From positions 1-14,833 of the forward strand of contig JAIRXI010000157.1 in assembly GCA_031268395.1 (NCBI GenBank): 14,833 bases of DNA, written 5' to 3'. Position numbers and translations under genes: made by a program. The DNA comes from Tannerella sp. Lineage in GTDB: Bacteria; Bacteroidota; Bacteroidia; Bacteroidales; Tannerellaceae. Under the pieces are notes generated by a model. The model did not search any database, was not told the origin of the DNA, and saw nothing but the letters and a program-made list of their open reading frames with translations. Positions 1 to 8,056 of this stretch are shown piece after piece. Every line of letters begins with the position of its first letter. The stretch's first letter is position 1.

Positions 1-1
1 C

Positions 2-238
2 GGGCTGTTTATTTTTGCCGTGAGCAGCCTCAGCATGGGGATTCCTTCCAACGGCGGACTGGGGCCGTGGCAGGCAGCCGTCGTGTTCGGCCTGACCGCC
101 TTCAGGGTTGATTTAATACAGGCGAAGGCTTTTGCAACGGTCGTATTCGCCTTCCAGTCCATCTGGACGGTACTGTGCGGCCTTTTCGGCATTGCCATGC
201 TCTCAATTAAAAATGGAAAGATAAAGAAACAGTTATAA
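2..238 (+). CDS. C-terminal end of a flippase-like (UPF0104 / lysylphosphatidylglycerol synthase TM-domain) membrane protein, partial
   Basis: The frame is open from the left edge of the window to a TAA at 236-238, so only the last 78 codons are present and the true start lies outside. The visible protein is hydrophobic, with two probable membrane spans (around GLFIFAVSSLSM and VFAFQSIWTVLCGLFGIAML) separated by a loop reading GIPSNGGLGPWQ, and it ends in a short lysine-rich tail. The PSNGGLGPWQ loop is what I recall from the last conserved segment of Bacteroidales proteins with the lysylphosphatidylglycerol-synthase transmembrane (flippase-like) domain, which are inner-membrane proteins of mostly unknown substrate. 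The stop lies 11 bp before the pepD start, so the two genes probably share a transcript. The GTG at position 20 is an internal Val codon. Family assignment rests on this tail alone. Confidence 0.7.
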   Translation, partial: GLFIFAVSSLSMGIPSNGGLGPWQAAVVFGLTAFRVDLIQAKAFATVVFAFQSIWTVLCGLFGIAMLSIKNGKIKKQL

Positions 239-249
239 AAGCAGAAGAT

Positions 250-1710
250 ATGGAAAACAGTATTTTAGCGCTAACGCCATCCGATGTTTGGCATTACTTT
301 TACGACCTCTCGCAGATTCCCCGTCCGACCGGCCACATGGACGGTATCACAAATTACGTGCTGGCCTTCGGAGAGGCGCAAGGACTGGAAACAAGGCAGG
401 ACGAAGCCGGGAATGTCCTGATTCGCAAGCCGGCCGCAACCGGTCTGGAAGACCGGAAAACCGTAATACTTCAGTCGCATCTGGACATGGTGCCGCAAAA
501 AAACGCGGCCGTGACGCATGATTTCCAGAAAGACCCGATCGACGCGTATATCGACGGAGAGTGGGTGACGGCACGAGGAACGACGCTGGGCGCCGACAAC
601 GGGATCGGCGTGGCGCTGATGCTGGCCGTTCTGGCCGACAAATCGCTGAAACACGGTCCGCTGGAGGCGCTGTTTACGGTAGATGAAGAAGTCGGCATGG
701 TCGGCGCCTTCGGCCTGAAACCCCACTGGTTGCAGGGTCGCACGCTGCTGAACTGCGACTCGGAGGAGGAAGGCGCACTGTTTGCCGGATGCGCCGGAGG
801 AACGGATTTGAATATCACGTTCCAGTACAAAAAAGGAGCGCCGCTGATTGAAGGCGATGTGCCCGTCAAAGTGACGCTGACCGGCTTGCTGGGCGGCCAT
901 TCGGGTGTAGATATCCATCTGGGGCGCGCCAATGCAAACAAACTGATATTCCGTTTCCTGAAAGAAGCCGTACGTGATTACGGTGCACGGCTGGCCTGCG
1001 TGAAAGGCGGTTCGGCGCGAAACGCCATTCCGCGCGAGGCCGTGGCCGTCATTACCCTGCCGAATGACAACGTAGAGGCGCTGTGGGAATTTGTGGCGGA
1101 TTGCCGGGAGTTGTGGCGCGCGGAATATGCCGGTATCGAAACGGAGGAGCTTTTCTTCTCGGCAGAAATTGCGCAACCGCCGCTGTCGCTGATTCCGGAA
1201 GAAATACAGGACGACCTGATCAATGCCGTGGAAGGCTGTCAGAACGGCGTAATCGGCATGTTGCACGATTTCCCCGGCACGGTAGAATCGTCGTCGAATC
1301 TGGCCATTGTCGAGTCTGCCAAGGGGAAAATAGATCTCCGGATACTGGCGCGCAGCTCTTCCGAGAGCCGGAAGGAGGCCGTCTGTTCTTCGCTCGAAAG
1401 CATATTTTCACTGGCCGGCGCCAAAGTCGAATACGGCAATACGTATGGCGGCTGGCAGCCCGACATCCATTCGCCCATCCTGCAGACCATGCGGGACGTT
1501 TATCTTCGGCAGTACGGGAAAGATCCTGCCATTAAGGTCATACACGCCGGGCTGGAATGCGGCATCATTCAGGAAGCCTATCCCGACATGGAGATGGTTT
1601 CGTTCGGCCCGGATCTGGTATATCCACATTCTCCGAACGAAGCGGTGAAGATCCATTCGGTCGAAAAAGTATGGCATTTTCTGGTTGCCACGCTGGAGGC
1701 CATCCGCTGA
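250..1710 (+). CDS. pepD: Aminoacyl-histidine dipeptidase (Xaa-His dipeptidase, peptidase family M20C)
   Basis: The 486-residue protein matches the usual length of PepD, a cytosolic dinuclear zinc peptidase that cleaves dipeptides such as carnosine-type Xaa-His. The metal-site signatures appear in family order: SHLDMVPQK (His77, Asp79), LGADNGIG (Asp116), VDEEVGM (Glu146 as general base, Glu147 as ligand), NCDSEEEG (Asp170) and a C-terminal YPHSPNE carrying the last His ligand. A lid/dimerisation insert, including GLLGGHSGVDIHLGRANA, lies between the two halves of the catalytic domain. The ATG at 250 is chosen because it gives the normal N-terminus (ALTPSDVWHYFYDLSQIPRPTG); only a weak purine stretch precedes it. 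It sits 11 bp after the membrane-protein gene and 29 bp before uvrA, an apparent operon. No functional link to repair is implied. No damage to the gene is seen. Confidence 0.96.
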   Translation: MENSILALTPSDVWHYFYDLSQIPRPTGHMDGITNYVLAFGEAQGLETRQDEAGNVLIRKPAATGLEDRKTVILQSHLDMVPQKNAAVTHDFQKDPIDAYIDGEWVTARGTTLGADNGIGVALMLAVLADKSLKHGPLEALFTVDEEVGMVGAFGLKPHWLQGRTLLNCDSEEEGALFAGCAGGTDLNITFQYKKGAPLIEGDVPVKVTLTGLLGGHSGVDIHLGRANANKLIFRFLKEAVRDYGARLACVKGGSARNAIPREAVAVITLPNDNVEALWEFVADCRELWRAEYAGIETEELFFSAEIAQPPLSLIPEEIQDDLINAVEGCQNGVIGMLHDFPGTVESSSNLAIVESAKGKIDLRILARSSSESRKEAVCSSLESIFSLAGAKVEYGNTYGGWQPDIHSPILQTMRDVYLRQYGKDPAIKVIHAGLECGIIQEAYPDMEMVSFGPDLVYPHSPNEAVKIHSVEKVWHFLVATLEAIR

Positions 1711-1739
1711 TTCGGGGAGGGGGCAAAATTACCAGTCCG

Positions 1740-4541
1740 ATGCAAAAGGAGACGGCAGCAGGCAGCGCCTGCATTCAAGTCAGGGGTGCGCGGGTCAACA
1801 ACCTTAAAAATATTGACGTAGACCTTCCGCGCGACAAGTTCGTTGTCATTACCGGCCTGTCGGGCAGCGGGAAGTCGTCGCTGGCCTTCGACACGCTCTA
1901 TGCCGAGGGGCAGCGGCGCTATGTGGAAAGTCTTTCCGCCTACGCCCGCCAGTTTCTCGGGCGGATGAGCAAACCGGAATGCGACTATATCAAGGGCATT
2001 CCGCCCGCCATAGCCATCGAGCAGCGAGTAAACATCCGCAATCCGCGTTCAACCGTCGGAACCTCGACGGAAATCTACGATTACATGCGCCTGCTGTTTG
2101 CGCGGACGGGGAAAACCATCTCGCCCGTTTCGGGCGAGGAAGTGAAGAAACACCATGTGAGCGACATTGTGAAAACGGCGTTGAGCTATCCTGCCGGCAC
2201 CCGTTTCGCTGTTTATGCGCCCGTGACGCTCCCGGAGGGCCGCACGATGCGGGAACAGTTGGATATCCTCCGGAAAGAAGGATATGCGCGACTGGAAATA
2301 GACGGCGAAGTAAGCCGCATCAGCGAGGCGCTGGCCCGCCCCGCGCTGCCGGAGACGGGCGTGGAACTGCTGATCGACCGGCTGGAAGTGTCTGCCGACA
2401 AACTGTTGAAAAACCGGCTGGCCGATTCCGTCGAAACGGCCTTTTACGAAGGCCGGGACATCTGCCGCCTGCGGGTCTATCTGCCGGGCGAAACGATACG
2501 GTACGAATTTTCAAAGAAATTCGAGGCCGACGGGATTGTCTTTGAAGAACCTTCGGACTGGATGTTCAATTTCAACAATCCGGCAGGCGCCTGTCCCGTG
2601 TGCGAAGGCTTCGGGAAGACGCTGAGCATTGACGAAAAACTGGTAATCCCGGACAGGAGCCTGTCGGTCTACGAAGGCGCCGTCGCCTGCTGGAAAGGAG
2701 AAATACAGGGCGAATGGCAGCACGAGTTCATCCGCCGGTCGGCCAAACACAAATTCCCGATACACCGTGCGTACGACGACTTGACCGAAGCCGAAAAATC
2801 CCTTTTGTGGCACGGTTCCAGGGACGTACAGGGCATTGACAATTTTTTCAAGCATGTCGAAAACAATCTTTACAAAATTCAATACCGGATATTGCAGGCC
2901 CGCTACCGGGGCCGTACCACCTGCCCGACCTGCCGGGGCAGCCGTCTGAAAGCCGGCGCACTGTATGTGAAAGTCGGAGGCAAGTCGATTGCCGAATGGG
3001 TGACCATGCCGGTGGCCGAACTGAAGGCCTTTTTTGACCGGCTGCAACTGAGCGAAACGGATGCCGTCGTGGCCAAACGGTTACTGACCGAAATAGGGAG
3101 CCGGCTTCAATTCCTGCTGGACGTCGGGCTGGGCTACCTGACGCTTGACCGGCTGTCATCCACACTCTCCGGCGGCGAAAGCCAGCGGATCAACCTGGCC
3201 ACTTCACTGGGGAGCAGCCTGGTCGGCTCGCTGTATATCCTCGACGAACCGAGCGTCGGCCTGCATCCGCGCGATACGGATTTGCTGATTAAGGTATTAC
3301 GCCAGCTCCAGGCGCTGGGCAACACCGTCGTTGTCGTGGAACACGACGAAGAAATCATCCGGACGGCCGATTACATCATCGACATTGGCCCCAAAGCCGG
3401 GCGGCTGGGCGGCGAAGTCGTTTATCAGGGGCCTGTGAACAAACTGCCGCCGGACAGCGACAGCTACACGGTGCGCTACCTGACCGGGAAAGAAACGGTA
3501 GCCCTTCCGGGCTATACCCGGAAATGGAACCAGTATGTCGAAATCAAAGGTGCACGGCGAAACAACCTGAAAAACATCGACGTGAAGTTTCCGCTGCATG
3601 TGATGACGGTCGTGACGGGCGTGAGCGGCTCGGGCAAGAGTTCGCTGGTGCGCGACGTCTTCTACGAAGGCGTCAAGCGGCTGCTGGACGATGCGCAGCC
3701 GTCCGTAGAGTGCCGCAAAATCACCGGCGATTACCGGCAACTCCAGGCCATTGAATTTGTCGACCAAAATTCCATCGGCAAGAGTTCGCGTTCCAATCCG
3801 GTGACCTATATCGGCGCTTACGACGAAATACGCAAAATGTTTGCCGAGCAGCCGCTGGCCAGGCAAATGGGTTATTCGCCGGCCTCCTTTTCGTTCAACA
3901 AGGAAGGCGGACGCTGCGAAGAGTGTAAGGGAGAAGGACGGATCACCGTCGAGATGCAGTTCATGGCCGACATTACACTGGAATGCGAAGCCTGCCACGG
4001 GAAACGTTTCCAGTCGGACTTGCTGGAGGTGGAATTTCATGGCGCCAGCGTCTATGATGTGCTGGAAATGACCATCAGCCATGCGATTGAGTTTTTTGAA
4101 GAACATACCGGTACACAGTCGAAAAAGATTGTCAGGAAACTGAAGCCGCTGCAGGATGTCGGACTGGGGTACGTCAAGCTGGGACAGACTTCCTCGACGC
4201 TTTCCGGAGGTGAAAATCAGCGGGTCAAACTGGCTTTTTACCTGAGCATGGAGAAGTCCGAACCGATGCTGTTCATCTTCGACGAGCCGACAACCGGTCT
4301 GCATTTTCACGACATCAAAACGCTGCTGAACGCTTTCCAGGCGCTGATCGCAAAAGGGCATACGATCGTGATCATCGAACACCACCCGGACGTTATCAAA
4401 TGTGCGGACTACGTCATCGACCTGGGACCGGAAGGCGGAAAAGCGGGTGGCAACCTGGTATGCGCCGGCACGCCACGGGAAATCGCCGCCTGCAGAAAGT
4501 CCCTGACGGGACGCTATCTGAAGGGAAAATTCGGGAAATAA
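1740..4541 (+). CDS. uvrA: UvrA, excinuclease ABC subunit A (second Bacteroidales-type paralogue)
   Basis: This 933-residue protein is a cytosolic damage-recognition ATPase of nucleotide excision repair that loads UvrB on lesions. It has two ABC modules. The first has Walker [10 protein letters not shown] at residues 39-47, signature LSGGESQRI and Walker [16 protein letters not shown]. The second has GVSGSGKSS at 627-635, LSGGENQRV and [15 protein letters not shown]. Zinc-finger cysteine pairs are CPVCEGFG with CPTCRGSR in module I, and CEECKGEG with CEACHGKR in module II. The first zinc-site position after RLLFAR reads [11 protein letters not shown] instead of a CPxC pair; from memory this is typical of the second UvrA copy that Bacteroidales carry beside the canonical one. 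The frame is open back to 1557, but [25 protein letters not shown] from 1740 gives the normal N-terminus, and an earlier start would overlap pepD by up to 154 bp. No good Shine-Dalgarno is visible, as is common in this phylum. Confidence 0.95.
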   Translation: MQKETAAGSACIQVRGARVNNLKNIDVDLPRDKFVVITGLSGSGKSSLAFDTLYAEGQRRYVESLSAYARQFLGRMSKPECDYIKGIPPAIAIEQRVNIRNPRSTVGTSTEIYDYMRLLFARTGKTISPVSGEEVKKHHVSDIVKTALSYPAGTRFAVYAPVTLPEGRTMREQLDILRKEGYARLEIDGEVSRISEALARPALPETGVELLIDRLEVSADKLLKNRLADSVETAFYEGRDICRLRVYLPGETIRYEFSKKFEADGIVFEEPSDWMFNFNNPAGACPVCEGFGKTLSIDEKLVIPDRSLSVYEGAVACWKGEIQGEWQHEFIRRSAKHKFPIHRAYDDLTEAEKSLLWHGSRDVQGIDNFFKHVENNLYKIQYRILQARYRGRTTCPTCRGSRLKAGALYVKVGGKSIAEWVTMPVAELKAFFDRLQLSETDAVVAKRLLTEIGSRLQFLLDVGLGYLTLDRLSSTLSGGESQRINLATSLGSSLVGSLYILDEPSVGLHPRDTDLLIKVLRQLQALGNTVVVVEHDEEIIRTADYIIDIGPKAGRLGGEVVYQGPVNKLPPDSDSYTVRYLTGKETVALPGYTRKWNQYVEIKGARRNNLKNIDVKFPLHVMTVVTGVSGSGKSSLVRDVFYEGVKRLLDDAQPSVECRKITGDYRQLQAIEFVDQNSIGKSSRSNPVTYIGAYDEIRKMFAEQPLARQMGYSPASFSFNKEGGRCEECKGEGRITVEMQFMADITLECEACHGKRFQSDLLEVEFHGASVYDVLEMTISHAIEFFEEHTGTQSKKIVRKLKPLQDVGLGYVKLGQTSSTLSGGENQRVKLAFYLSMEKSEPMLFIFDEPTTGLHFHDIKTLLNAFQALIAKGHTIVIIEHHPDVIKCADYVIDLGPEGGKAGGNLVCAGTPREIAACRKSLTGRYLKGKFGK

Positions 4542-4591
4542 CCGGATCGACGGGACGTTTATCCCGAAATGTCCATTAGACGCTTCCGCAG

Positions 4592-4659
4592 TTGAAAGTT
4601 GAAAGATAAAACCACAATGCCCCATTCATCGTTCATCGTTCATCGTTTATCGTTCATCG
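4592..4659. repeat. Two short 7-bp tandem repeat runs downstream of uvrA
   Basis: TTGAAAG occurs twice in tandem at 4592-4605. At 4625-4659 there are five tandem 7-mers, TTCATCG three times, then TTTATCG, then TTCATCG. The runs are non-coding and lie just outside the left arm of the inverted-repeat cassette. From memory, similar CGATGAA-type runs are scattered in intergenic regions of many Bacteroidota; no role is known to me. A 7-bp unit is prone to length change by slippage. Confidence 0.85.
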
Positions 4660-4718
4660 TTAATAGAGGACGGGTTGACGGGCGGATATTCCGTTTGTGG
4701 CCGGCAGGCAGTCTTCTC

Positions 4719-4781
4719 CTCCGGACATATTGGAATAACAGAGTAGAGACGGGGCGCGCCCCGTCTCTACGTCTCCGGACA
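4719..4781. mobile_element. Small palindromic insertion in the left arm with 9-bp direct repeats
   Basis: CTCCGGACA is present at 4719-4727 and again at 4773-4781. The 54 bp from 4728 to 4781 are missing from the equivalent place in the right arm, where the sequence runs straight through CCGGACACGACA. The insert contains a perfect 28-bp palindrome at 4743-4770, each arm being GTAGAGACGGGGCG and its complement. The 9-bp duplication looks like a target-site duplication. Similar GTAGAGAC...GTCTCTAC palindromes are, from memory, dispersed REP-like elements in several phyla. Confidence 0.65.
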
Positions 4782-4841
4782 CGACACGAGAAGCGTCTAA
4801 TCATGTCCGCATACAGCCGGAAAATCCCTGATTTTCCCCCG

Positions 4842-5051
4842 AAAGATGCCCAATTTCCATAGGAAGATTCCCAATCTTCATATAAAGATTCCCAATCTTT
4901 ACATGAAGATCCCCAATCTTTATATAAAGATTCCCGATCTTTACATGAAGATCCCCAATCTTTATATAAAGATTCCCGATCTTTATATAAAGATTCCCGA
5001 TCTTTATATAAAGATTCCCGATCTTCATATAAAGATTGGGAATCTTTCATA
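4842..5051. repeat. Ten tandem 21-bp units, each an imperfect palindrome
   Basis: Ten consecutive 21-bp units start at 4842, 4863, 4884, 4905, 4926, 4947, 4968, 4989, 5010 and 5031. The typical unit is an AAAGAT arm, a 5-nt centre TCCCG or TCCCA, an ATCTTT arm and a TATAT or TACAT linker. Units can therefore form short hairpins singly, or longer ones through ATATAAAGAT...ATCTTTATAT. The first unit is degenerate (AAAGATGCCCAATTTCC). The last has the opposite centre (GATTGGGAATC), so it lies in reverse orientation to the rest, and the sequence beyond it (CATAGGGAAATTTG) mirrors the sequence at the left end (AATTTCCATAGG). Because 21 is a multiple of three, several frames on both strands are open across it, which explains the spurious heptapeptide-repeat ORFs. 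Confidence 0.9.
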
Positions 5052-5228
5052 GGGAAATTTGCCCCATACAATCTGTTTTTGTCCTTAAAATGAGCGTTTT
5101 AAAAAAATAGACGCTTCTCCTGTCGTGTCCGGAAGAAAAGACTTCCGGCAGCAAACGGAATATCTGCCCGTCAACCCGTCCCGGGCCATCGTGCGTTGCG
5201 GGCCGTTTTCCGGCATGTTCTCCGGACC

Positions 5229-5262
5229 TTGACCTGTCTTTGGACAAAAACCCTTACCTTTG
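5229..5262 (+). promoter_or_regulatory. Bacteroidota-type promoter of the patatin gene
   Basis: TACCTTTG at 5255-5262 matches the TAnnTTTG -7 box exactly, and a TTG at 5229-5231 lies 23 nt upstream where the -33 element is expected. The start codon follows 19 nt after the -7 box. The promoter lies outside the right arm of the inverted-repeat cassette. Confidence 0.65.
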
Positions 5263-5281
5263 ATGGCAAAATCAAGAAAAG

Positions 5282-7600
5282 ATGAAACGTCGGATTGCCG
5301 TTTTTGGATGGATGCTGTTGCTTTGTGTTCCGTTGATGCAAGGCCAGAAAGTGGGGCTGGTATTGAGCGGTGGCGGCGCGAAGGGAGCGGCGCACTTAGG
5401 CGTCATCAAGGCTCTGGAAGAGAATCAGGTGCCTGTTGACTATGTGGCCGGGACGTCCATTGGCGCGATTATCGGCAGTCTGTATGCGATGGGCTACACT
5501 CCGGACGAAATGCTGGCGCTGATACTGTCGGACGAATTTGGGAACTGGCAGCGGGGCGACGTCGAAGACGATTATATCTATTATTTCAAGAGGCCGGACG
5601 ACACGCCCGATTTCATGCGTTTTTCCATTGACCTGTCCGACTCCCTCCACACGGCGAAAACGCAAATCCTGCCGCAAAGCCTGCTTGATCCGATACAGAT
5701 GAACCAGGCGTTCATGGGATTGTATGCGCAGGCAACGGCCAAATCGGGCTGGAACTTCGATGCCCTGTATGTCCCTTTCCGCTGCATAAGTTCGGATATA
5801 TACAACAAAAAAGCCATTGTCTGGCGAAACGGCGATCTGGGAGATGCCGTACGTTCATCGATGACGTTTCCGTTTGTTTTCAAACCGATATGGAAGGATG
5901 GCGTTCCACTGTTCGACGGCGGGATTTACAATAATTTCCCGGTAGAGGTGATGAAGGAGGAATTTCACCCGGATTTCATTTTCGGTTCGGCGGTCGTGGG
6001 GCAGCGTACGCAACCTTCCGAAAATCCCGTGAATCAGTTTGAAAAGATCATCGTGCAGCACACGAACTATACGGTAGAGGAAGAAGACGGGATGAGGGTC
6101 TGGTTCGATTTTCCGGATGTTTCGCTGCTGGATTTCCAGCGGGCGCAAGAGTTAATGGAAATCGGATACAGACGGACGCTGGGACTGATGGACTCCATCA
6201 GGCAGCGGGTAACGAGGCGCGTCGATCCGGCAGACCTCGCCCGACGCCGGCAAGCCTACAGGGAGAGTTTGCCTCCGCTGAAATTCAGGAACATATACAT
6301 CACGGGGGTTTCGGAGGCACAGCGAAAATACATCGACATGCAACTTCACGGGAGCATCGACGGCGAGTTTTCGATGGAGACATTTAAACGCGCCTATTTC
6401 AAGATGCTGTCCGATTCGAAGATCAGGGAGATCATTCCGAAGGCAGTCTACAACCGGAAAAACAGGATTTTCGACCTGTATCTGGACGTCAGGATGAGCG
6501 ACGAAATAAAGGTTGCCATCGGCGGGAATATTTCTTCCCATCAGGCCAACCAGCTGTATCTGGGCATTGACTACCGGCAACTCAGCGAGTATGCGACCGA
6601 GTTTCATGCCGGTTTCCAGACAGGCAATTCGTACAGCAGCATCTCCCTGAACAGTCGCATCTACATGCCCGTCCGCCTCCCGATGTACCTGCATTTGCAG
6701 GGAGTTTACTCGCTGCACAATTATTCGCAGAGCCAGTCCCTGTTCTATGAAGATCTGCTGCCTGCGTTTATCAAGCAGCGGGAAAAGTTTGTCAAGCTGA
6801 AAATGGGATTGCCTCTCCTGAAACGCTCCAAAGCCGAAATCGGAGTTGCCTACGGGCGCTTGAGCGACAGCTATTTGCAGGTCCGCCCCCAGTCGTATGC
6901 CTCTTCGGAATTTGACAGAAGTCATTACGATTTGTTTCACGCATTTCTACGGCTGGAACAAAATTCGCTGAACATCAAGCAGTATCCCACATCCGGAAGG
7001 CAGCAGTTCCTGCTGGCGCAATATTTTTCCGGCAAGGAATCGTATCAGCCGTTCAACCGGCCGTCTGCCGGAAGTCATCCGCACGGGTGGATACAGCTCA
7101 GGGGACAGTGGCTGAATTATTTAGCCCTGAGCCATACCGTCCGGCTGGGCTTGACGGGAGAAGCGCTCTTTTCCACCAAAAAACTGATGAGTAACTATAC
7201 GGCTTCGATGTTGCAGGCGCCGGCATTTACCCCGACCCCTTTCAGCAAAGTGGTATATAATGAGTCGTTTCGATCCAGTCAATACATGGCAGCCGGTATT
7301 ATGCCCGTCTTCATGCTGAATAAGATTTTCCACTGGCGGGTGGAGCTGTACGGCTTCATGCCCGTCCGGCCGATCAGGAAAGAAGCGTTCTCAACGGATA
7401 CGCATACGGACTATCCGTATTACGGAAAAGCATTTGAGTCACTGGCCTCGTTCAAGTACATGGCGGAAACATCGCTGGTACTGCAATTGCCGTTCATATC
7501 GGTCGGTCTGTTTGCCAATGGATACAGCTACCCGAAAAACCATTTCAATTTCGGCCTGAATATCGGCTACTTGCTGTTTGACCGCGGATTTTTTGAATGA
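5282..7600 (+). CDS. Patatin-like phospholipase with POTRA-like segment and C-terminal outer-membrane beta barrel
   Basis: The 772-residue protein begins with a signal peptide (MKRRIAVFGWMLLLCVPLMQG). The patatin domain covers about residues 23-215, with the oxyanion motif SGGGAKGAAH at 29-38, the nucleophile motif GTSIG with Ser59, and the catalytic Asp212 in FDGGIYNNFP. This Ser-Asp dyad hydrolyses acyl esters of phospholipids. A POTRA-like segment follows (about 335-420, from FRNIYITGVSEAQRKYI), then about 350 residues of alternating polar/aromatic strands resembling an Omp85/surface-antigen barrel. The layout is that of PlpD-type autotransporting lipases, where the barrel anchors or exports the lipase. 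The ATG at 5282 gives the signal peptide directly and follows a matching promoter. Catalytic residues are intact. The substrate, and whether the lipase domain faces the periplasm or the outside, cannot be told from sequence. Confidence 0.92.
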   Translation: MKRRIAVFGWMLLLCVPLMQGQKVGLVLSGGGAKGAAHLGVIKALEENQVPVDYVAGTSIGAIIGSLYAMGYTPDEMLALILSDEFGNWQRGDVEDDYIYYFKRPDDTPDFMRFSIDLSDSLHTAKTQILPQSLLDPIQMNQAFMGLYAQATAKSGWNFDALYVPFRCISSDIYNKKAIVWRNGDLGDAVRSSMTFPFVFKPIWKDGVPLFDGGIYNNFPVEVMKEEFHPDFIFGSAVVGQRTQPSENPVNQFEKIIVQHTNYTVEEEDGMRVWFDFPDVSLLDFQRAQELMEIGYRRTLGLMDSIRQRVTRRVDPADLARRRQAYRESLPPLKFRNIYITGVSEAQRKYIDMQLHGSIDGEFSMETFKRAYFKMLSDSKIREIIPKAVYNRKNRIFDLYLDVRMSDEIKVAIGGNISSHQANQLYLGIDYRQLSEYATEFHAGFQTGNSYSSISLNSRIYMPVRLPMYLHLQGVYSLHNYSQSQSLFYEDLLPAFIKQREKFVKLKMGLPLLKRSKAEIGVAYGRLSDSYLQVRPQSYASSEFDRSHYDLFHAFLRLEQNSLNIKQYPTSGRQQFLLAQYFSGKESYQPFNRPSAGSHPHGWIQLRGQWLNYLALSHTVRLGLTGEALFSTKKLMSNYTASMLQAPAFTPTPFSKVVYNESFRSSQYMAAGIMPVFMLNKIFHWRVELYGFMPVRPIRKEAFSTDTHTDYPYYGKAFESLASFKYMAETSLVLQLPFISVGLFANGYSYPKNHFNFGLNIGYLLFDRGFFE

Positions 7601-7604
7601 TTTT

Positions 7605-7635
7605 TTTGAGGATATGAATATAACTCGTATCTTTG
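7605..7635 (+). promoter_or_regulatory. Promoter of the tRNA-Arg gene
   Basis: TTTG at 7605-7608 and TATCTTTG at 7628-7635 form a textbook Bacteroidota -33/-7 pair with a 19-nt gap. The tRNA begins 22 nt after the -7 box. Confidence 0.8.
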
Positions 7636-7657
7636 CATCCTCGAAATCGGAATAAGA

Positions 7658-7731
7658 GGCCCCGTGGCTCAACTGAATAGAGCATCTGACTACGGATCAG
7701 AAGGTTACAGGTTTGAATCCTGTCGGGGTCA
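7658..7731 (+). tRNA. tRNA-Arg (anticodon ACG)
   Basis: A full cloverleaf can be drawn. The acceptor stem GGCCCCG pairs with CGGGGTC (one G-U). The D stem is GCTC/GAGC. The anticodon stem TCTGA/TCAGA encloses the loop CTACGGA, giving anticodon ACG at positions 34-36. The T stem ACAGG/CCTGT encloses TTTGAAT. The discriminator base is A, and CCA is not encoded, as is usual in this phylum. ACG is normally edited to ICG by TadA to read CGU, CGC and CGA. The gene stands alone, between its own promoter and terminator. Confidence 0.97.
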
Positions 7732-7750
7732 CAGATATTTAACGGTGAAT

Positions 7751-7789
7751 GAGGTCGATATAAAACATGATCGGCCTCCTATTTTTTTA
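7751..7789 (+). terminator. Rho-independent terminator after the tRNA
   Basis: GAGGTCGAT pairs with ATCGGCCTC (9 bp with one G-U) around a short A-rich loop, followed by CTATTTTTTT. It begins 20 nt after the tRNA end. Confidence 0.85.
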
Positions 7790-8056
7790 CATTCATAAAG
7801 CATTTTGTCCCATGAACACATGGTTTTACGGCTCACCGGCAAAACCCTGTGTATAAACATTCCGCAAAATTACTCTTTTCCCTTTGTGTCACCCAAAATG
7901 GTGATGCAAAAATCGTATTCCATTGATATACGGATTGTTTTAAAACAGAGCGTGTAAAAGTGATAAAGTCAGGTGTTCACCGTTCACAAAACCATGCCGC
8001 GCAAAGTGTAATCAAATCCCTCTTTCCTTCCGAATCGTCGCATCTTTGGATTTTCG
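7790..8056. other. Non-coding spacer between the tRNA terminator and the isomerase promoter
   Basis: No ORF with a credible family, RNA fold or long repeat was recognised here. The stretch is AT-richer than its surroundings. The only visible structures are small, such as ACACATGGTTTT near 7818 and a GGTGTTCACCGTTCAC run near 7972. Confidence 0.5.

Larger units (their letters stand above)
4668..5181. repeat. Large inverted-repeat cassette (MITE-like or structural element) enclosing a palindrome array
   Basis: The left arm (4668-4727 continued at 4782-4799) and the right arm (5108-5181) are inverted copies of each other. Both read GGACGGGTTGACGGGC at the outer end, then ATATTCCGTTTG, then a CCGGACA/CGACA stretch, and end inside at GAAGCGTCTA. 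With the 54-bp insertion in the left arm removed, the arms are 78 and 74 nt long and differ by scattered substitutions and about 4 nt of indel. The interior holds unlike spacers (about 4800-4841 and 5052-5107) around a 21-bp palindrome array. No transposase is encoded, and no convincing target duplication flanks the outer ends. The cassette fills the space between uvrA and the patatin gene. It could be a non-autonomous mobile element, or a structured RNA or DNA locus. Confidence 0.8.

Noticed and set aside
1557..1739. N-terminal extension of uvrA
   Set aside because: It overlaps pepD coding sequence and lacks similarity to UvrA; the family N-terminus begins at 1740.
4551..4566. Terminator after uvrA
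   Set aside because: CGGGA/TCCCG forms only a 5-bp stem and no T-run follows.
3297..4625. Long minus-strand frame opposite uvrA
   Set aside because: It is antisense to conserved UvrA sequence, has no recognisable domain, and is explained by GC-rich codon bias.
4842..5051. CRISPR array
   Set aside because: Units abut directly with no unique spacers, the units themselves are palindromic, and no cas gene is present.
4640..5071. Open frames on both strands across the 21-bp array, encoding heptapeptide repeats such as KIPDLYI and SLYKDRE
   Set aside because: A 21-bp unit keeps every stop-free frame open by arithmetic. There is no ribosome site, promoter or recognisable domain, and several frames are equally open.
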